64,000 nucleotides of DNA from SpSt-583 sp034434015 (GTDB lineage Bacteria > Chloroflexota > Anaerolineae > Anaerolineales > UBA6663): positions 51,475 through 115,474 of the forward strand of contig DAOUAB010000122.1 of the NCBI GenBank assembly GCA_034434015.1, in the 5' to 3' direction. A program made the translations under genes and the position numbers. This document shows positions 34,254 to 42,345 of this stretch, piece by piece. The stretch's first letter is position 1. Each line of letters starts with the position of its first letter. The notes beneath the pieces were generated by a model. The model searched no databases. It saw nothing but the letters and a program-made list of their open reading frames with translations, and was not told the DNA's origin.

Positions 34254-34329
34254 ACGTTTCTCCGTGGCCGGGGATGTGCGGCCGGCGGCGGGTGACAAGG
34301 GCTTGGGTTCACCCGTCCCTTATGCCTCA

Positions 34330-34929
34330 TCACCCGATATAGACCTGCACCCGTTCGCCCCCGCCGGCCTCCTTCACGTCCACGTACAACGGCGTCTCCG
34401 GCGTGGCGCTCTCGCCCAGGGCCAGGATCAATTCGTCGACGGCCGTGCGCCGCAACTCCGGGAGGCGATGGCCGAAGGCCCGCAGGAACCAGGCCGTCAG
34501 CCGGATGGGCAACGGGAACGAGAGCGCGAGGCGGCGCGGCCATTCGTCCCGGCCGGTGTCGATGCGGATGTGAATCCAGCGCGCGCTGCGGCTGGCGGCG
34601 GCCAGGGCCATCACCACAACGCCGAGCGCGAACGGGCAGGCGGCCAGCAGGAACCAGCCGGAGACCTGGAACGCGGCGGCGCGCAGGGCCAGGTACATCA
34701 GGCCGCCGCCCGCCAGCGTGATCGCGGCGCCGAGCCAGAACGGGGCCTGCCACCAGCGGCGCCAGCGGTCGAGGTCAGGCGGCGCGGCGGGCGGCTCCGG
34801 CGCTGGCGCCCCGGCGGCCGGCGGCGCCGCGCCGCTCAGCGCGTTCAGCAGGCGCACCGCGTCCTCGGCCTTAATCCGGCCGTTGTCCAGCATCTCCAGT
34901 ATCTTCCGGCGTTCCGTTTCGTCAGCCAT
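34330..34929 (-). CDS. SHOCT-like membrane protein
   Basis: 199 residues. ERRKILEMLDNGRIKAEDAV then RLLNALSG is the SHOCT-like motif at residues 5-30. An Ala/Pro-rich linker, two hydrophobic segments (FWLGAAITLAGGGLMYLAL and GWFLLAACPFALGVVVMAL) and a C-terminal domain (WIHIRIDTGRDE ... ERVQVYIG) follow. The last domain parallels the WxxVRV ... ERVEIFVE part of the two soluble paralogues, so this looks like a membrane-tethered member of the same trio. It starts 3 bp after the upstream permease gene. Confidence 0.74.
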   Translation of the reverse strand: MADETERRKILEMLDNGRIKAEDAVRLLNALSGAAPPAAGAPAPEPPAAPPDLDRWRRWWQAPFWLGAAITLAGGGLMYLALRAAAFQVSGWFLLAACPFALGVVVMALAAASRSARWIHIRIDTGRDEWPRRLALSFPLPIRLTAWFLRAFGHRLPELRRTAVDELILALGESATPETPLYVDVKEAGGGERVQVYIG

Positions 34930-34931
34930 GT

Positions 34932-35783
34932 TCAGTATTCCGACAAACTGCCCTTCATCCGCGCCACGTCCTCCTCGCGCCGATACAGCCAGTAACCGAT
35001 CACGGGCATCAGCACGCCGAAGGCGGTGACGATGACCAACTCGACCTCGATGGGGGCGAGCTCCGGGAAGCCGGCCGGGTAGCCCATCAGGGTCGAGCGG
35101 AAGGCGTCCACGCCGTAGGAGAGCGGGATCAGGCGCGCCGCCCACTGCAAAAACTCCGGCAGCGCCGCAAACGGGAAGAACGGCGCGCACAGCACCATGA
35201 ACGCGAATTGGGCCAGGTTGGCCACGGTCTGGGCGGTCTCCTTCAGGCGCAGGGTGAGCGCCGCGAAGGCGAACCCGACGCCGAAGGTGCCGGCCAGGGC
35301 CAGCGCCAGCACGTAGACGCCCAGCGCCAGGTTGTGGAACGGCAGCGCCCCGATCATCACGCTCATCACCACGGCCGCCATCACGCACATCAGCCCGGTC
35401 CACACCAGGGTGACCACGATGCGCGAGAGCAGGTTGGCGAACTTGGAGGCCGGGCTCAAATACAGGATCTCGAGCGTCCCCTGCTTCTGGTCGCGGTGGA
35501 CGTTGTAGCCGATGGTCCACAGCGTGTCGCTCATAAACATGAACAGGAAGAAGCCGTAGACCACCAGGCCGGAGGTGCCGGAGTCGCCGCCCGCGCCGCG
35601 CAGCCCGCCCGGCGAGAACATCAGCCCGGCCAGCGTGAGGACGACGACGATCAGGAACACCTGCCCGAAGGAGGCCACGAACTCCACCGGGTAGCGCAGC
35701 ATGATCATGAGCTCTTTTTGCGCCATGGCCGCCAGCGTGCTCAGGAAGGCGGCCGGACCGGTGAGGCGGGAAGCTGTAGTCAT
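34932..35783 (-). CDS. ABC-2 exporter permease (second of pair)
   Basis: 283 residues with six membrane helices. The cytoplasmic entry helix AMAQKELMIMLRYPVEFVAS precedes helix 1, and HRDQKQGTLEILYLSPASKF is the conserved loop of ABC2_membrane proteins. The start codon overlaps the preceding permease stop by one base (TGATG). It pairs with the permease at 35783-36640 and the ATPase at 36801-37805 to form a heteromeric exporter. The substrate is unknown. Lipid or antimicrobial export fits the neighbours. Confidence 0.85.
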   Translation of the reverse strand: MTTASRLTGPAAFLSTLAAMAQKELMIMLRYPVEFVASFGQVFLIVVVLTLAGLMFSPGGLRGAGGDSGTSGLVVYGFFLFMFMSDTLWTIGYNVHRDQKQGTLEILYLSPASKFANLLSRIVVTLVWTGLMCVMAAVVMSVMIGALPFHNLALGVYVLALALAGTFGVGFAFAALTLRLKETAQTVANLAQFAFMVLCAPFFPFAALPEFLQWAARLIPLSYGVDAFRSTLMGYPAGFPELAPIEVELVIVTAFGVLMPVIGYWLYRREEDVARMKGSLSEY

Positions 35784-36640
35784 CAAAATTGCCCCATCCC
35801 CTCGTTGCGCTGCAGGCCCTGCTCGGTGCGGCGGAAGACGAACCAGCCCAGCAGCGGCGCCAGGAACATGAAGGCCCACAGCACGGCCATATCCAGATAC
35901 CAGTGGCCGAAGAAATAGCCCACCCCCAGGAGCGCCGAGCGGACGCCGTTGGTCATCCAGGTGGGCGGGAAGAGCCAGGCGAGGTACTGCAACAACGGCG
36001 GCATGATGGCCACCGGGAAGAAGATGCCCATGAGGAAGCTGACCACCCACTGCATCAGGTTGAGCAGCGCGTTGGCCTCCTTGACCTTCAGCACCACCGC
36101 CCCAAACAGCATGGACATGCCGGCCAGCGGCACCAGGCCGGCGGCGATGAAACCCAGCGCCAGCCCCAGGTTCCCGTCGAACGGGTTAAGGCCGAAGATC
36201 AGGCAGCCGACCACGTAGGCGACGAGCGCCGGCAGCAGGCTGCGCACGGTGCTGTACAGGACCACGCCGCCCAGCAGCGTCGCGCTCGAGGTCGGCGTGA
36301 GGTAGACGGCCTCGAGCGTGCCGGTCTCCTGCTCGAAGCGCAGCCAGTTGGCCACCAGGAAGAAGGTGCTGGACACGAACTGGAACACGCACGAGCCGAT
36401 GAGCATGTAGCCCACGTAGTTGGACGAGCCGGTGTTGGCGGCGAAGTTGGCCTCGGCCGAGGCGCCGCCGGTAGCCCGGCCCAGCAGCATGGGCATGGCC
36501 GCGAAGACGATCGGGATGATCACGTTGGTCAGCAGCTGGCCGGGATAACGGCTGATGTTCGTGAAACGCAGTTGCGCCTCCGCCAGCGCGGCGGAGAGGT
36601 TCTGGCTCAGGCTGGGGCGTCCGACGCGGGCCACGGTCAT
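35783..36640 (-). CDS. ABC-2 exporter permease (first of pair)
   Basis: 285 residues with six membrane helices. AEAQLRFTNISRYPGQLLTNVIIP corresponds to the entry helix, and RFEQETGTLEAVYLTPTSSATLL to the conserved loop. It is a paralogue of the next gene. A GGAGG site precedes the ATG at 36640. The 160-bp gap to the ATPase gene contains a long hairpin, so the permeases may be expressed at a different level from the ATPase. Confidence 0.85.
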   Translation of the reverse strand: MTVARVGRPSLSQNLSAALAEAQLRFTNISRYPGQLLTNVIIPIVFAAMPMLLGRATGGASAEANFAANTGSSNYVGYMLIGSCVFQFVSSTFFLVANWLRFEQETGTLEAVYLTPTSSATLLGGVVLYSTVRSLLPALVAYVVGCLIFGLNPFDGNLGLALGFIAAGLVPLAGMSMLFGAVVLKVKEANALLNLMQWVVSFLMGIFFPVAIMPPLLQYLAWLFPPTWMTNGVRSALLGVGYFFGHWYLDMAVLWAFMFLAPLLGWFVFRRTEQGLQRNEGMGQF

Positions 36641-36668
36641 GGGCGCGCCTCCGGTTCGCTGAGACGGC

Positions 36669-36724
36669 GTTGCGTATTCCGCGTCCGAGGAGGAGAGACA
36701 AACGCGGAACGCGGAACACGCAAC
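36669..36724. repeat. 16-bp inverted repeat between ABC ATPase and permease
   Basis: GTTGCGTATTCCGCGT (36669-36684) and ACGCGGAACACGCAAC (36709-36724) are inverted with one mismatch around a 24-nt loop. It is placed where it could attenuate transcription or protect the downstream permease message. It may also be a mobile palindromic unit. Confidence 0.6.
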
Positions 36725-36800
36725 ACCGGTCGGCAACGCGCGGCCCACTCGCGCGGTATGCCCGAGGGCCGGGGGTCGTGCGCCAGCCGTCCCGCGGCGC

Positions 36801-37805
36801 TCATTTCACCCTCGTGTCGTCCGCCAGGGTCCGGCCGGTCCGGGCGATAAAGACGTCTTCCAGGGTCGGCTCGTCCGGCGCGATCTTCTGGATCACGGCC
36901 TGGTGCGCGGTGAGCGTCTCGATCAGGCGCGGGAGCAGGGCGGCGGGCGTGTCCTGCGAGACCACGGTCAGCGTGGTGTGTCCGTTGAGCGTGGTGGCCA
37001 CGCGCGAAACGCCCGGCAACCGCTCCACAGCCTGGCTGGCCCGGCTGGAGATGACGCCCTCGACCTTCACCACCGAGTCGCGCTGGAGCGAGGCCTTCAG
37101 CTCCGGCACCGTGCCGAGGGCCAGCACCTCGCCCCGGTCGACGATGGCGACCCGGTCGCACAGGGTCTCGGCCTCGGACATGATGTGGGTGGTGTAGATG
37201 ACGGTCTTGCCCCGGGCGTTGAGCTCGCGGACCACGGCGCGCAGCTCGCGGGCCGAGGGCACGTCCAGGGTGTTGGTCGGCTCATCCAGGATCAGCAGCG
37301 GCGCGTCGTTGATCAGGGCCTTGGCGAAGGCCAGCTTCATGCGCTGGCCGGACGAGTAGCTCTCCACCGCCCGGTCGGCGATCTCGCCCAGGCCCAGCTG
37401 CTCGATCAGCTCATCGGCGCGCCGGCGGCGCGCGGCCGGGTCCAGGTGATAGAGCGCGCCGAAGAAGACCAGGTTCTCGCGCGCGGTCAGCTTCCAGTAC
37501 AGGCCGCGCTCGCCCATCAGCATACAGCCGGTGGTGGCGCGGATGGCGTTGTCCTCCCGGGTCAGCTCGTAACCGTTGATCCGCGCCCGGCCGGAGGTCG
37601 GCAGCAGCAGCGTGGTCAGGCACTTGATCAGCGTGGTCTTGCCGGCGCCGTTCGGACCGAGCAGGCCGAAGAGCTCGCCCGGCTGGATGTCCAGCGAGAC
37701 GCCCTTGAGCGCCGGCACGGATTTCTCCTCGGCGCGGAACAGGCCCCGGCGCTGGCGGGTGAGGTAGGTCTTGGCCAACTGCTCGATGATGACTTCGCCG
37801 TGCAT
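36801..37805 (-). CDS. ABC-2 exporter ATP-binding protein
   Basis: 334 residues. Walker A GPNGAGKTTLIKCL, signature YSSGQRMKLAFAKALI, Walker B LLILDEPTNTLDVPS and switch YTTHIMSEAETLCDRV are present. The N terminus (LAKTYLTRQRRGLFRAEEKSVPALKGVSLDIQPGELFGLLG) is long, as in ABC-2 drug exporters of the DrrA/NodI group. A C-terminal DUF4162-like domain is present. It lies 24 bp after the GNAT gene on the same strand and feeds the two permeases downstream. Confidence 0.9.
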   Translation of the reverse strand: MHGEVIIEQLAKTYLTRQRRGLFRAEEKSVPALKGVSLDIQPGELFGLLGPNGAGKTTLIKCLTTLLLPTSGRARINGYELTREDNAIRATTGCMLMGERGLYWKLTARENLVFFGALYHLDPAARRRRADELIEQLGLGEIADRAVESYSSGQRMKLAFAKALINDAPLLILDEPTNTLDVPSARELRAVVRELNARGKTVIYTTHIMSEAETLCDRVAIVDRGEVLALGTVPELKASLQRDSVVKVEGVISSRASQAVERLPGVSRVATTLNGHTTLTVVSQDTPAALLPRLIETLTAHQAVIQKIAPDEPTLEDVFIARTGRTLADDTRVK

Positions 37806-37829
37806 CGGGATCTCCTGCTCAGCCGGCGC

Positions 37830-38822
37830 TCAGGCCGGGCGGATGGCGCGCCGCAGCCAGCGCAGCGTGCGCGTCACGGTAAAACCCAGGTCGCGCAACA
37901 CCTCGGCCGCGGCGTCATCGTCGGCGGGATGTTCCAGGCGGACCGGCCAGGGCCGCGGCCCCAGGCGGCGCAGCGCGCGCACCAGGAGCGGGCGTTCCAC
38001 CTGGCCGCGAAAGGCGGGGTGGACCAGCAGCGTCAGCCGGTCCCCGTCGGACAGGCCGGTGACGATGGACAGCGCCCCGGCGATCCGGTCCTGGGCGGCG
38101 GCCGCGACCCAGTGCTCCTCGACCTGGCCGTTGAAGAAGCGTTCCAGCCGGCGGCGCAGCGTCGGCCGGAAATCCCCCGGATGCGGCGGGCGGTTCCAGG
38201 TGAGGCCTTCCGGACGCACCAGCTCGGCCAGGTTCAGTTCATCCAGCCATTCGCGGCCGGAGCGCAGGCGGATATCGAAGGGCGCGGGCTGGTGCGGGGG
38301 CGCGGCCAGGCGCCCGGGGCGCGTCCAGGTGGCGTGCGTGGCGACCGGCGTGAAGGCCAGCCGCTCGTAGAGCGCCAGCGCGCCGAGGTTGTCGTCGTCC
38401 ACCTGCAGGCAGACCTCGGCGCCGCCCTGGCGCTCGACAAAGTCCAGCGCCGACTGCATCAGCGCGAAGGCGATGCCGCGCCGGCGGTGCTCGGGGTGGA
38501 CGGCGACGTTGGCGACCAGCCAGGTCGTCGAGCGCGGCCCGGCCGCCTGCACGCTCACGCTGCCGATGACGCGCCCGCGCTCGACCCAGACGAAGCCCTG
38601 GGTCCAGATCTCGCGGCTGAGCCCGAGCCAGACCAGCAGGCGCAGCGCCGGCCCGAGCCGGCTCAGAAAGCGCAGGTCGCGGATGAAGCTGCGCCCACTC
38701 TCATCCATCTCGGCCGCGAAGCACATTTCAATCAACGCGGCCACGCCGGCCAGATGGCGCGTGATGTCCATCGGCTGCGGGCCGTCGGGCGCGGCGGCGG
38801 GGACGAGGAGGCGGGCGGTCAT
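37830..38822 (-). CDS. GNAT-family acetyltransferase
   Basis: 330 residues, long for a single GNAT domain. The acetyl-CoA motif VANVAVHPEHRRRGIAFALM lies near residues 125-145, and LQVDDDNLGALALYERLAFTPV completes the domain. The C-terminal 130 residues (VEEHWVAAAAQDRIAGALSIV, then LTLLVHPAFRGQVERPLLVRAL) look like a second degenerate GNAT fold. The substrate is unknown. It could modify a cell-wall amine or a drug, given the exporters around it. Confidence 0.78.
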   Translation of the reverse strand: MTARLLVPAAAPDGPQPMDITRHLAGVAALIEMCFAAEMDESGRSFIRDLRFLSRLGPALRLLVWLGLSREIWTQGFVWVERGRVIGSVSVQAAGPRSTTWLVANVAVHPEHRRRGIAFALMQSALDFVERQGGAEVCLQVDDDNLGALALYERLAFTPVATHATWTRPGRLAAPPHQPAPFDIRLRSGREWLDELNLAELVRPEGLTWNRPPHPGDFRPTLRRRLERFFNGQVEEHWVAAAAQDRIAGALSIVTGLSDGDRLTLLVHPAFRGQVERPLLVRALRRLGPRPWPVRLEHPADDDAAAEVLRDLGFTVTRTLRWLRRAIRPA

Positions 38823-38854
38823 GGGGAGCGGTAGGGTCGCATCGCGACGCGGCC

Positions 38855-40087
38855 CTACTTGCCCTCCAGGGCCGCCAGCAGTTTCTCGGCGTCGGCGGCC
38901 GTGATCTTGCCCTGTTCCAGCATCTGCAGGACGGCCAGGCGCTCGGCGTCGCTCACGGGATCGGCGGGCGGCCTGGGCGGGGTCGGCGGGCGCGGCGGCG
39001 TCGGGATGCTGAAGTTGAAGCCCCAGCCGCGGCGTTTGGCATGCGCCTGGGCGTGCTCGGCGTGGCGCTGGGCCACCCGCTCGGCGCGGCGCTGGGCGGC
39101 CTCGACCTTGCGCTGGGCGGCCTCCGACTTGCGCCGGGCAATTTCAGCGGCCCGGCGGGCGCGCGCGGCGATGTCCTGGGCGTTCATGCGCCCCAGCCCG
39201 CTCAGGTTGAGGTTGAGGTCGCCGAACTGGACGTTGAGCTCGCGCTCGATCTCGGCCATCTTGGCCGCCACCTGCGCCTCGATCTGCTCGGCCAGCCGGT
39301 CGCCGAAGTCGTCGCCGCTCTCGGCCACGCCGGAGCTGCCGATCGTGACGTCGGAGATGGCCACGTCGCTGTTGGCCTGGAAGGCGACGCTGGCCTCGCC
39401 GGCTCCCAGCGTGACCGTGTACTGACCATTCTGGCGCTCGACACGCGCGCCCAGCACGTCCACGGAAAGCTCGCCGTGACACTGGATGGCCAGGCGGGCG
39501 GACGCGCTCGGCGGGACGCGGCAGATGATGTCGCCGTTGGCCGTGAAGTTGTAGGTCTGGTGCGGGGCGAAGTCCAGGTTGAGGATGACGTCGCCGCCGG
39601 CCTGACCGCTGGCGCCGGCGCCCGCGTCGCGCAGGGCCAGGTCGCCGCCGACGAAGCCGGTAGAGAACGCGCCCTCCACGCCGCGCACCGAGACGTCGCC
39701 GCCGGCGCCGGCCAGGGTCAACGGCCCGGCGATCTTCTTGGCGCTCACATCGCCACCGACGTGGCCCACCTGCACGCCCGCGGTCTGGCGCAGCACCAGG
39801 TCGCCGGCGACGTCGCCGATGGTCAGAGGCGCGGCCAGGTCCTTCACCGGGCGCGCGTCGCCGCCGACCGAGACCACCGTCACCCGGGCGCGGCGCGGCA
39901 CCCGCACGGTACACGAGCCGCCGCAAGAGAAGTGGACCTCGCTCCCGGCGGCGTCGGCGTTCAGATTCAGGTCATCGTCGGCTTCGACAAAGACCTCATT
40001 CAGGTCGCTGCCGGTCAGGCGCAGGTCGCCCCGGACCTCCAGAGTGATGGCCGGGTCGGCCGTGGTGGCGATCACGCGCTGTTGCAT
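38855..40087 (-). CDS. DUF4097 (YvlB/LiaX-like) protein with C-terminal SHOCT-like motif
   Basis: 410 residues. Residues 1-240 form a repetitive beta-rich DUF4097 region with many VGGDV/AGGDV turns (for example VVSVGGDARPV, GHVGGDVSAKK, TGFVGGDLALR). Residues 245-330 are an Ala/Arg/Glu-rich coiled coil. A Pro-rich hinge precedes the SHOCT-like motif AERLAVLQMLEQGKITAADA at the C terminus. In YvlB and LiaX the SHOCT-like part is N-terminal, so the order is reversed here. LiaX binds antimicrobial peptides at the surface. No signal peptide is visible here. Confidence 0.8.
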   Translation of the reverse strand: MQQRVIATTADPAITLEVRGDLRLTGSDLNEVFVEADDDLNLNADAAGSEVHFSCGGSCTVRVPRRARVTVVSVGGDARPVKDLAAPLTIGDVAGDLVLRQTAGVQVGHVGGDVSAKKIAGPLTLAGAGGDVSVRGVEGAFSTGFVGGDLALRDAGAGASGQAGGDVILNLDFAPHQTYNFTANGDIICRVPPSASARLAIQCHGELSVDVLGARVERQNGQYTVTLGAGEASVAFQANSDVAISDVTIGSSGVAESGDDFGDRLAEQIEAQVAAKMAEIERELNVQFGDLNLNLSGLGRMNAQDIAARARRAAEIARRKSEAAQRKVEAAQRRAERVAQRHAEHAQAHAKRRGWGFNFSIPTPPRPPTPPRPPADPVSDAERLAVLQMLEQGKITAADAEKLLAALEGK

Positions 40088-40091
40088 GGCG

Positions 40092-40439
40092 TCACTCCAC
40101 AAAGATTTCGATGCGCTCGTCGTCCTCAAGGTTCTCCACTTCCACCAGCCGGCCGTCGGCGCCGGAGTTAATGAGCGCCACGAGCTCATCCCAATCCACG
40201 CCGGCCAGCCCCTGGTAGCGCGCGCCGATCTTCATCCCCACCTCGACCCAGGACAGCGGCAGGTTGACCGAGACCAGGCTCTTGCCGGTGCTCAGGCGCG
40301 TGACGCGGACATGCAGCCAGCGGCCTTTGAGGCGCTCGGAGGCCGCCGCGGGGGGCCGACCGAGCAGGCGGGCGGCCTCGTCAGCCGTCATCTGGCCGGC
40401 CGCCACCTGGTTGAGGATCGACGTGCGCTCTGAGAACAT
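40092..40439 (-). CDS. SHOCT-like (YvlB/LiaX N-terminal type) protein A
   Basis: 115 residues. RTSILNQVAAGQMTADEAAR then LLGRPP is the SHOCT-like motif at residues 5-28. The remainder (WLHVRVTRLSTGKSLVSVNL ... DERIEIFVE) is clearly homologous to protein B at 33873. The four-base gap to the DUF4097 gene suggests coupling. It is the second gene after the DUF2089 regulator and no membrane segment is present. A shared motif among five proteins of one locus suggests that they assemble with each other. Confidence 0.78.
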   Translation of the reverse strand: MFSERTSILNQVAAGQMTADEAARLLGRPPAAASERLKGRWLHVRVTRLSTGKSLVSVNLPLSWVEVGMKIGARYQGLAGVDWDELVALINSGADGRLVEVENLEDDERIEIFVE

Positions 40440-40469
40440 AAGACCTCCAGCCCGGAATCCAAAAGACCG

Positions 40470-40850
40470 CTAGCCGCCGCCCTGCAAAGCCTTTACGGCC
40501 GCCTCGGACGTGATCCGGCCGGAGGCCAGCTCGTCCAGGATCCGGCGGCGCTCCTCTTCGCTAATGCCGGGCGCTTCTTCCTGGCCAACTTCATAGCCCA
40601 TGGCGCGTATTAATTCGTTGAGACGTCCGCGCAGGGTGGGGTAAGATAGGTTGAGTTCCTTCTCCATCCGGTTGAGCTTGCCCTCACAACGGATGAAGGT
40701 CTCGGCAAACGCCAGTTGTTCCAGGTTCAGGCGGTCAAAGGCGCCGACCGAGAAACGGCCCTCGATGGTGGTGTCGCAGTTGCGGCAATGCAGGCGGGTG
40801 ACCGCGAGGGTCTCACCGCAGACGGGACAGGTTCCAATAATAGGGTGCAT
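40470..40850 (-). CDS. DUF2089-family zinc-ribbon/HTH regulator
   Basis: 126 residues. A zinc ribbon CPVCGETLAVTRLHCRNC spans residues 8-25. LEQLAFAETFIRCEGKLNRM then EKELNLSYPTLRGRLNELIR is a sigma-region-4-like helix-turn-helix. The C terminus carries the SHOCT-like motif EERRRILDELASGRITSEAA. This is the standard DUF2089 architecture, thought to be a transcriptional regulator. It is the first gene of the thirteen-gene minus-strand run and sits behind a promoter overlapped by a long palindrome, so autoregulation is likely. Confidence 0.84.
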   Translation of the reverse strand: MHPIIGTCPVCGETLAVTRLHCRNCDTTIEGRFSVGAFDRLNLEQLAFAETFIRCEGKLNRMEKELNLSYPTLRGRLNELIRAMGYEVGQEEAPGISEEERRRILDELASGRITSEAAVKALQGGG

Positions 40851-40922
40851 GGCTCAAGATTTCTGATAAACGCCGGGGCCTATATTGAAAAAAATCAATT
40901 TCTTTTTGAATTTCTTGAATAG

Positions 40923-40970
40923 AGTATAGGTCTTTAATAAAACTTGTCAAGAACATGTTTTGACAAGTTT
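40923..40970 (-). promoter_or_regulatory. Promoter and palindromic operator of the DUF2089 locus
   Basis: On the minus strand TTGACA (40950-40945), a 16-bp spacer and TATACT (40928-40923) form the promoter. AAACTTGTCAA (40940-40950) and TTGACAAGTTT (40960-40970) are perfect inverted repeats around GAACATGTT, itself nearly palindromic. The left arm contains the -35 box, so a bound protein would block RNA polymerase. Confidence 0.75.
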
Positions 40971-40980
40971 GATACATTTT

Positions 40981-41009
40981 TTGAGAAACGGGAATTTCAA
41001 GGCCATAAT
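40981..41009 (+). promoter_or_regulatory. Promoter of the DUF4126 gene
   Basis: TTGAGA (40981-40986), a 17-bp spacer and CATAAT (41004-41009) lie 19 bp before the ATG at 41029. It begins 10 bp beyond the palindrome, so one regulator could influence both divergent promoters. Confidence 0.6.
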
Positions 41010-41028
41010 CGTGAATGGAGACGACATA

Positions 41029-42051
41029 ATGGAAATTGTCCTGTCGGCGATTGCGGCGGGCGGCCTGGTGGGCGCCTCGAACCAGTACGCCTGCCTGCTG
41101 GTCCTGTCGGTCGCGGCCCGGCTGGGGATTGTGGAACTGGCCGGCCCGATGCAGTTCATGAGCAGTTTCTGGTTCATGGGGCTGGTGGGGTTCCTGTGGC
41201 TGGTCACGATAGCGCCGTCGTTCTCGACCTACCTGGCGCCGGGCGTAATGCACGCCGTCAACTCGGTCGTCCACTTCATCAGCGGTTTCGTCGTGCCGGT
41301 CTCGTCGGCGTTGATGGGCCTGGCGGCCGCCGGCGTGATCGTCAACCTCTCGCCGGAGCTGCGCGCCGCGTTTGACACGCTGCAGATTTTCAACGGCGAG
41401 ACGGGCGGGATTGGGGGCGCGGGGGTCGTCATCGCCGGGGCAAGCGCGGCCACGGCCGTGACGCTCACCGGCCTGAAGGCCCTGGCCAAGCCGATGCTCA
41501 GCGCCGGCACCGGGACGGCGGGCACGGCCTCCGCGCCGCTCTTCGCGCTGGCCGAGAACGTGGCGGCCGTGGTGTTGATGGCGCTGGCCTACGCGCTCAG
41601 CCGGATCGATCCGTGGCTGCTGGTCGCGCTGCTGGGTGTGGTGCTGGCGCTCAGCCTGGGGCTGTTCGCGCTCGGCCTGTACCAGTTGTGGCGGCTCAAG
41701 AAGGGGGTCGGGCGGGTGCTGGGGCTTTTGCAGACTCACCCGCGCGCGGGTCTGGCGGTCTGCGTCGAGTTTTTCATCTGGGGCCTGGGCTGGCTGGTGT
41801 GGGCGCGCACTGCGCGCGGCGTTGTGTCACTGCTGATCTGGCTGGTCTGGCTGGCGGTCTTCCTCTCCGCCCAGCCGCTGATCGCGGCCCTGTTCGCGTT
41901 CCTTCCGCTGCTCATCCCGGTGGCGCTGCTCAGCGCCAACGTGCTGCTGATCGCGGTCTTCATCGGCTTCGGGCTGAGCACGGCCGGGGCGTTGTTGAAG
42001 ACGGTGGAGAAAGAGCTGCCGCCGGACGAAATCCGCGCCGCAGCGGCATGA
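41029..42051 (+). CDS. DUF4126-family membrane protein
   Basis: 340 residues with seven to nine hydrophobic segments. IVLSAIAAGGLVGASNQYACLLVLSVAARLGIVEL resembles the start of DUF4126 proteins, and HPRAGLAVCVEFFIWGLGWL occurs mid-length. A Gly/Ala/Thr-rich stretch (GAGVVIAGASAATAVTLTGLKALAKPMLSAGTG) near residues 125-160 is typical of the family. I chose the ATG at 41029 over an upstream start because the promoter lies between them. No function is known. It is divergent from the DUF2089 locus. Confidence 0.72.
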   Translation: MEIVLSAIAAGGLVGASNQYACLLVLSVAARLGIVELAGPMQFMSSFWFMGLVGFLWLVTIAPSFSTYLAPGVMHAVNSVVHFISGFVVPVSSALMGLAAAGVIVNLSPELRAAFDTLQIFNGETGGIGGAGVVIAGASAATAVTLTGLKALAKPMLSAGTGTAGTASAPLFALAENVAAVVLMALAYALSRIDPWLLVALLGVVLALSLGLFALGLYQLWRLKKGVGRVLGLLQTHPRAGLAVCVEFFIWGLGWLVWARTARGVVSLLIWLVWLAVFLSAQPLIAALFAFLPLLIPVALLSANVLLIAVFIGFGLSTAGALLKTVEKELPPDEIRAAAA

Positions 42052-42108
42052 GTCAGGCGACGCCGAGACGCGGCGTCTTGACGGCCCGGCGTCCGGCCCG
42101 TTCCCCCC

Positions 42109-42345
42109 TCATCCCGATCCCGGCTGAGCCGTGCCGCCGCCCGGTTCCGGCCCCCGGCTCACGATGGTCTTGGTCCGTTTCTCCACTTCGCGCCGCTCGA
42201 GGAGCACGCGCCGGCCGCACGTCAGACATTCCAGGCCGAGGTCCGCGCCCAGGCGCACCACGCGCCACTCATAGCCCCCGCACGGGTGCGGCTTGCGCAG
42301 GCGCAACACATCGCCCAACCGGAAATCCATGATCGGCGCTGGCAT
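42109..42345 (-). CDS. DUF951-family small protein
   Basis: 78 residues. FRLGDVLRLRKPHPCGGYEW, VVRLGADLGLECLTCGRRVL and ERREVEKRTKTIV match DUF951 almost throughout, with the conserved Cys residues. The family is a small beta-barrel, often encoded near ribosome or GTPase genes, with no established function. A GAGAGAGG site precedes the ATG, and a TATAAT box on the minus strand lies at 42398-42403. Confidence 0.88.
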   Translation of the reverse strand: MPAPIMDFRLGDVLRLRKPHPCGGYEWRVVRLGADLGLECLTCGRRVLLERREVEKRTKTIVSRGPEPGGGTAQPGSG

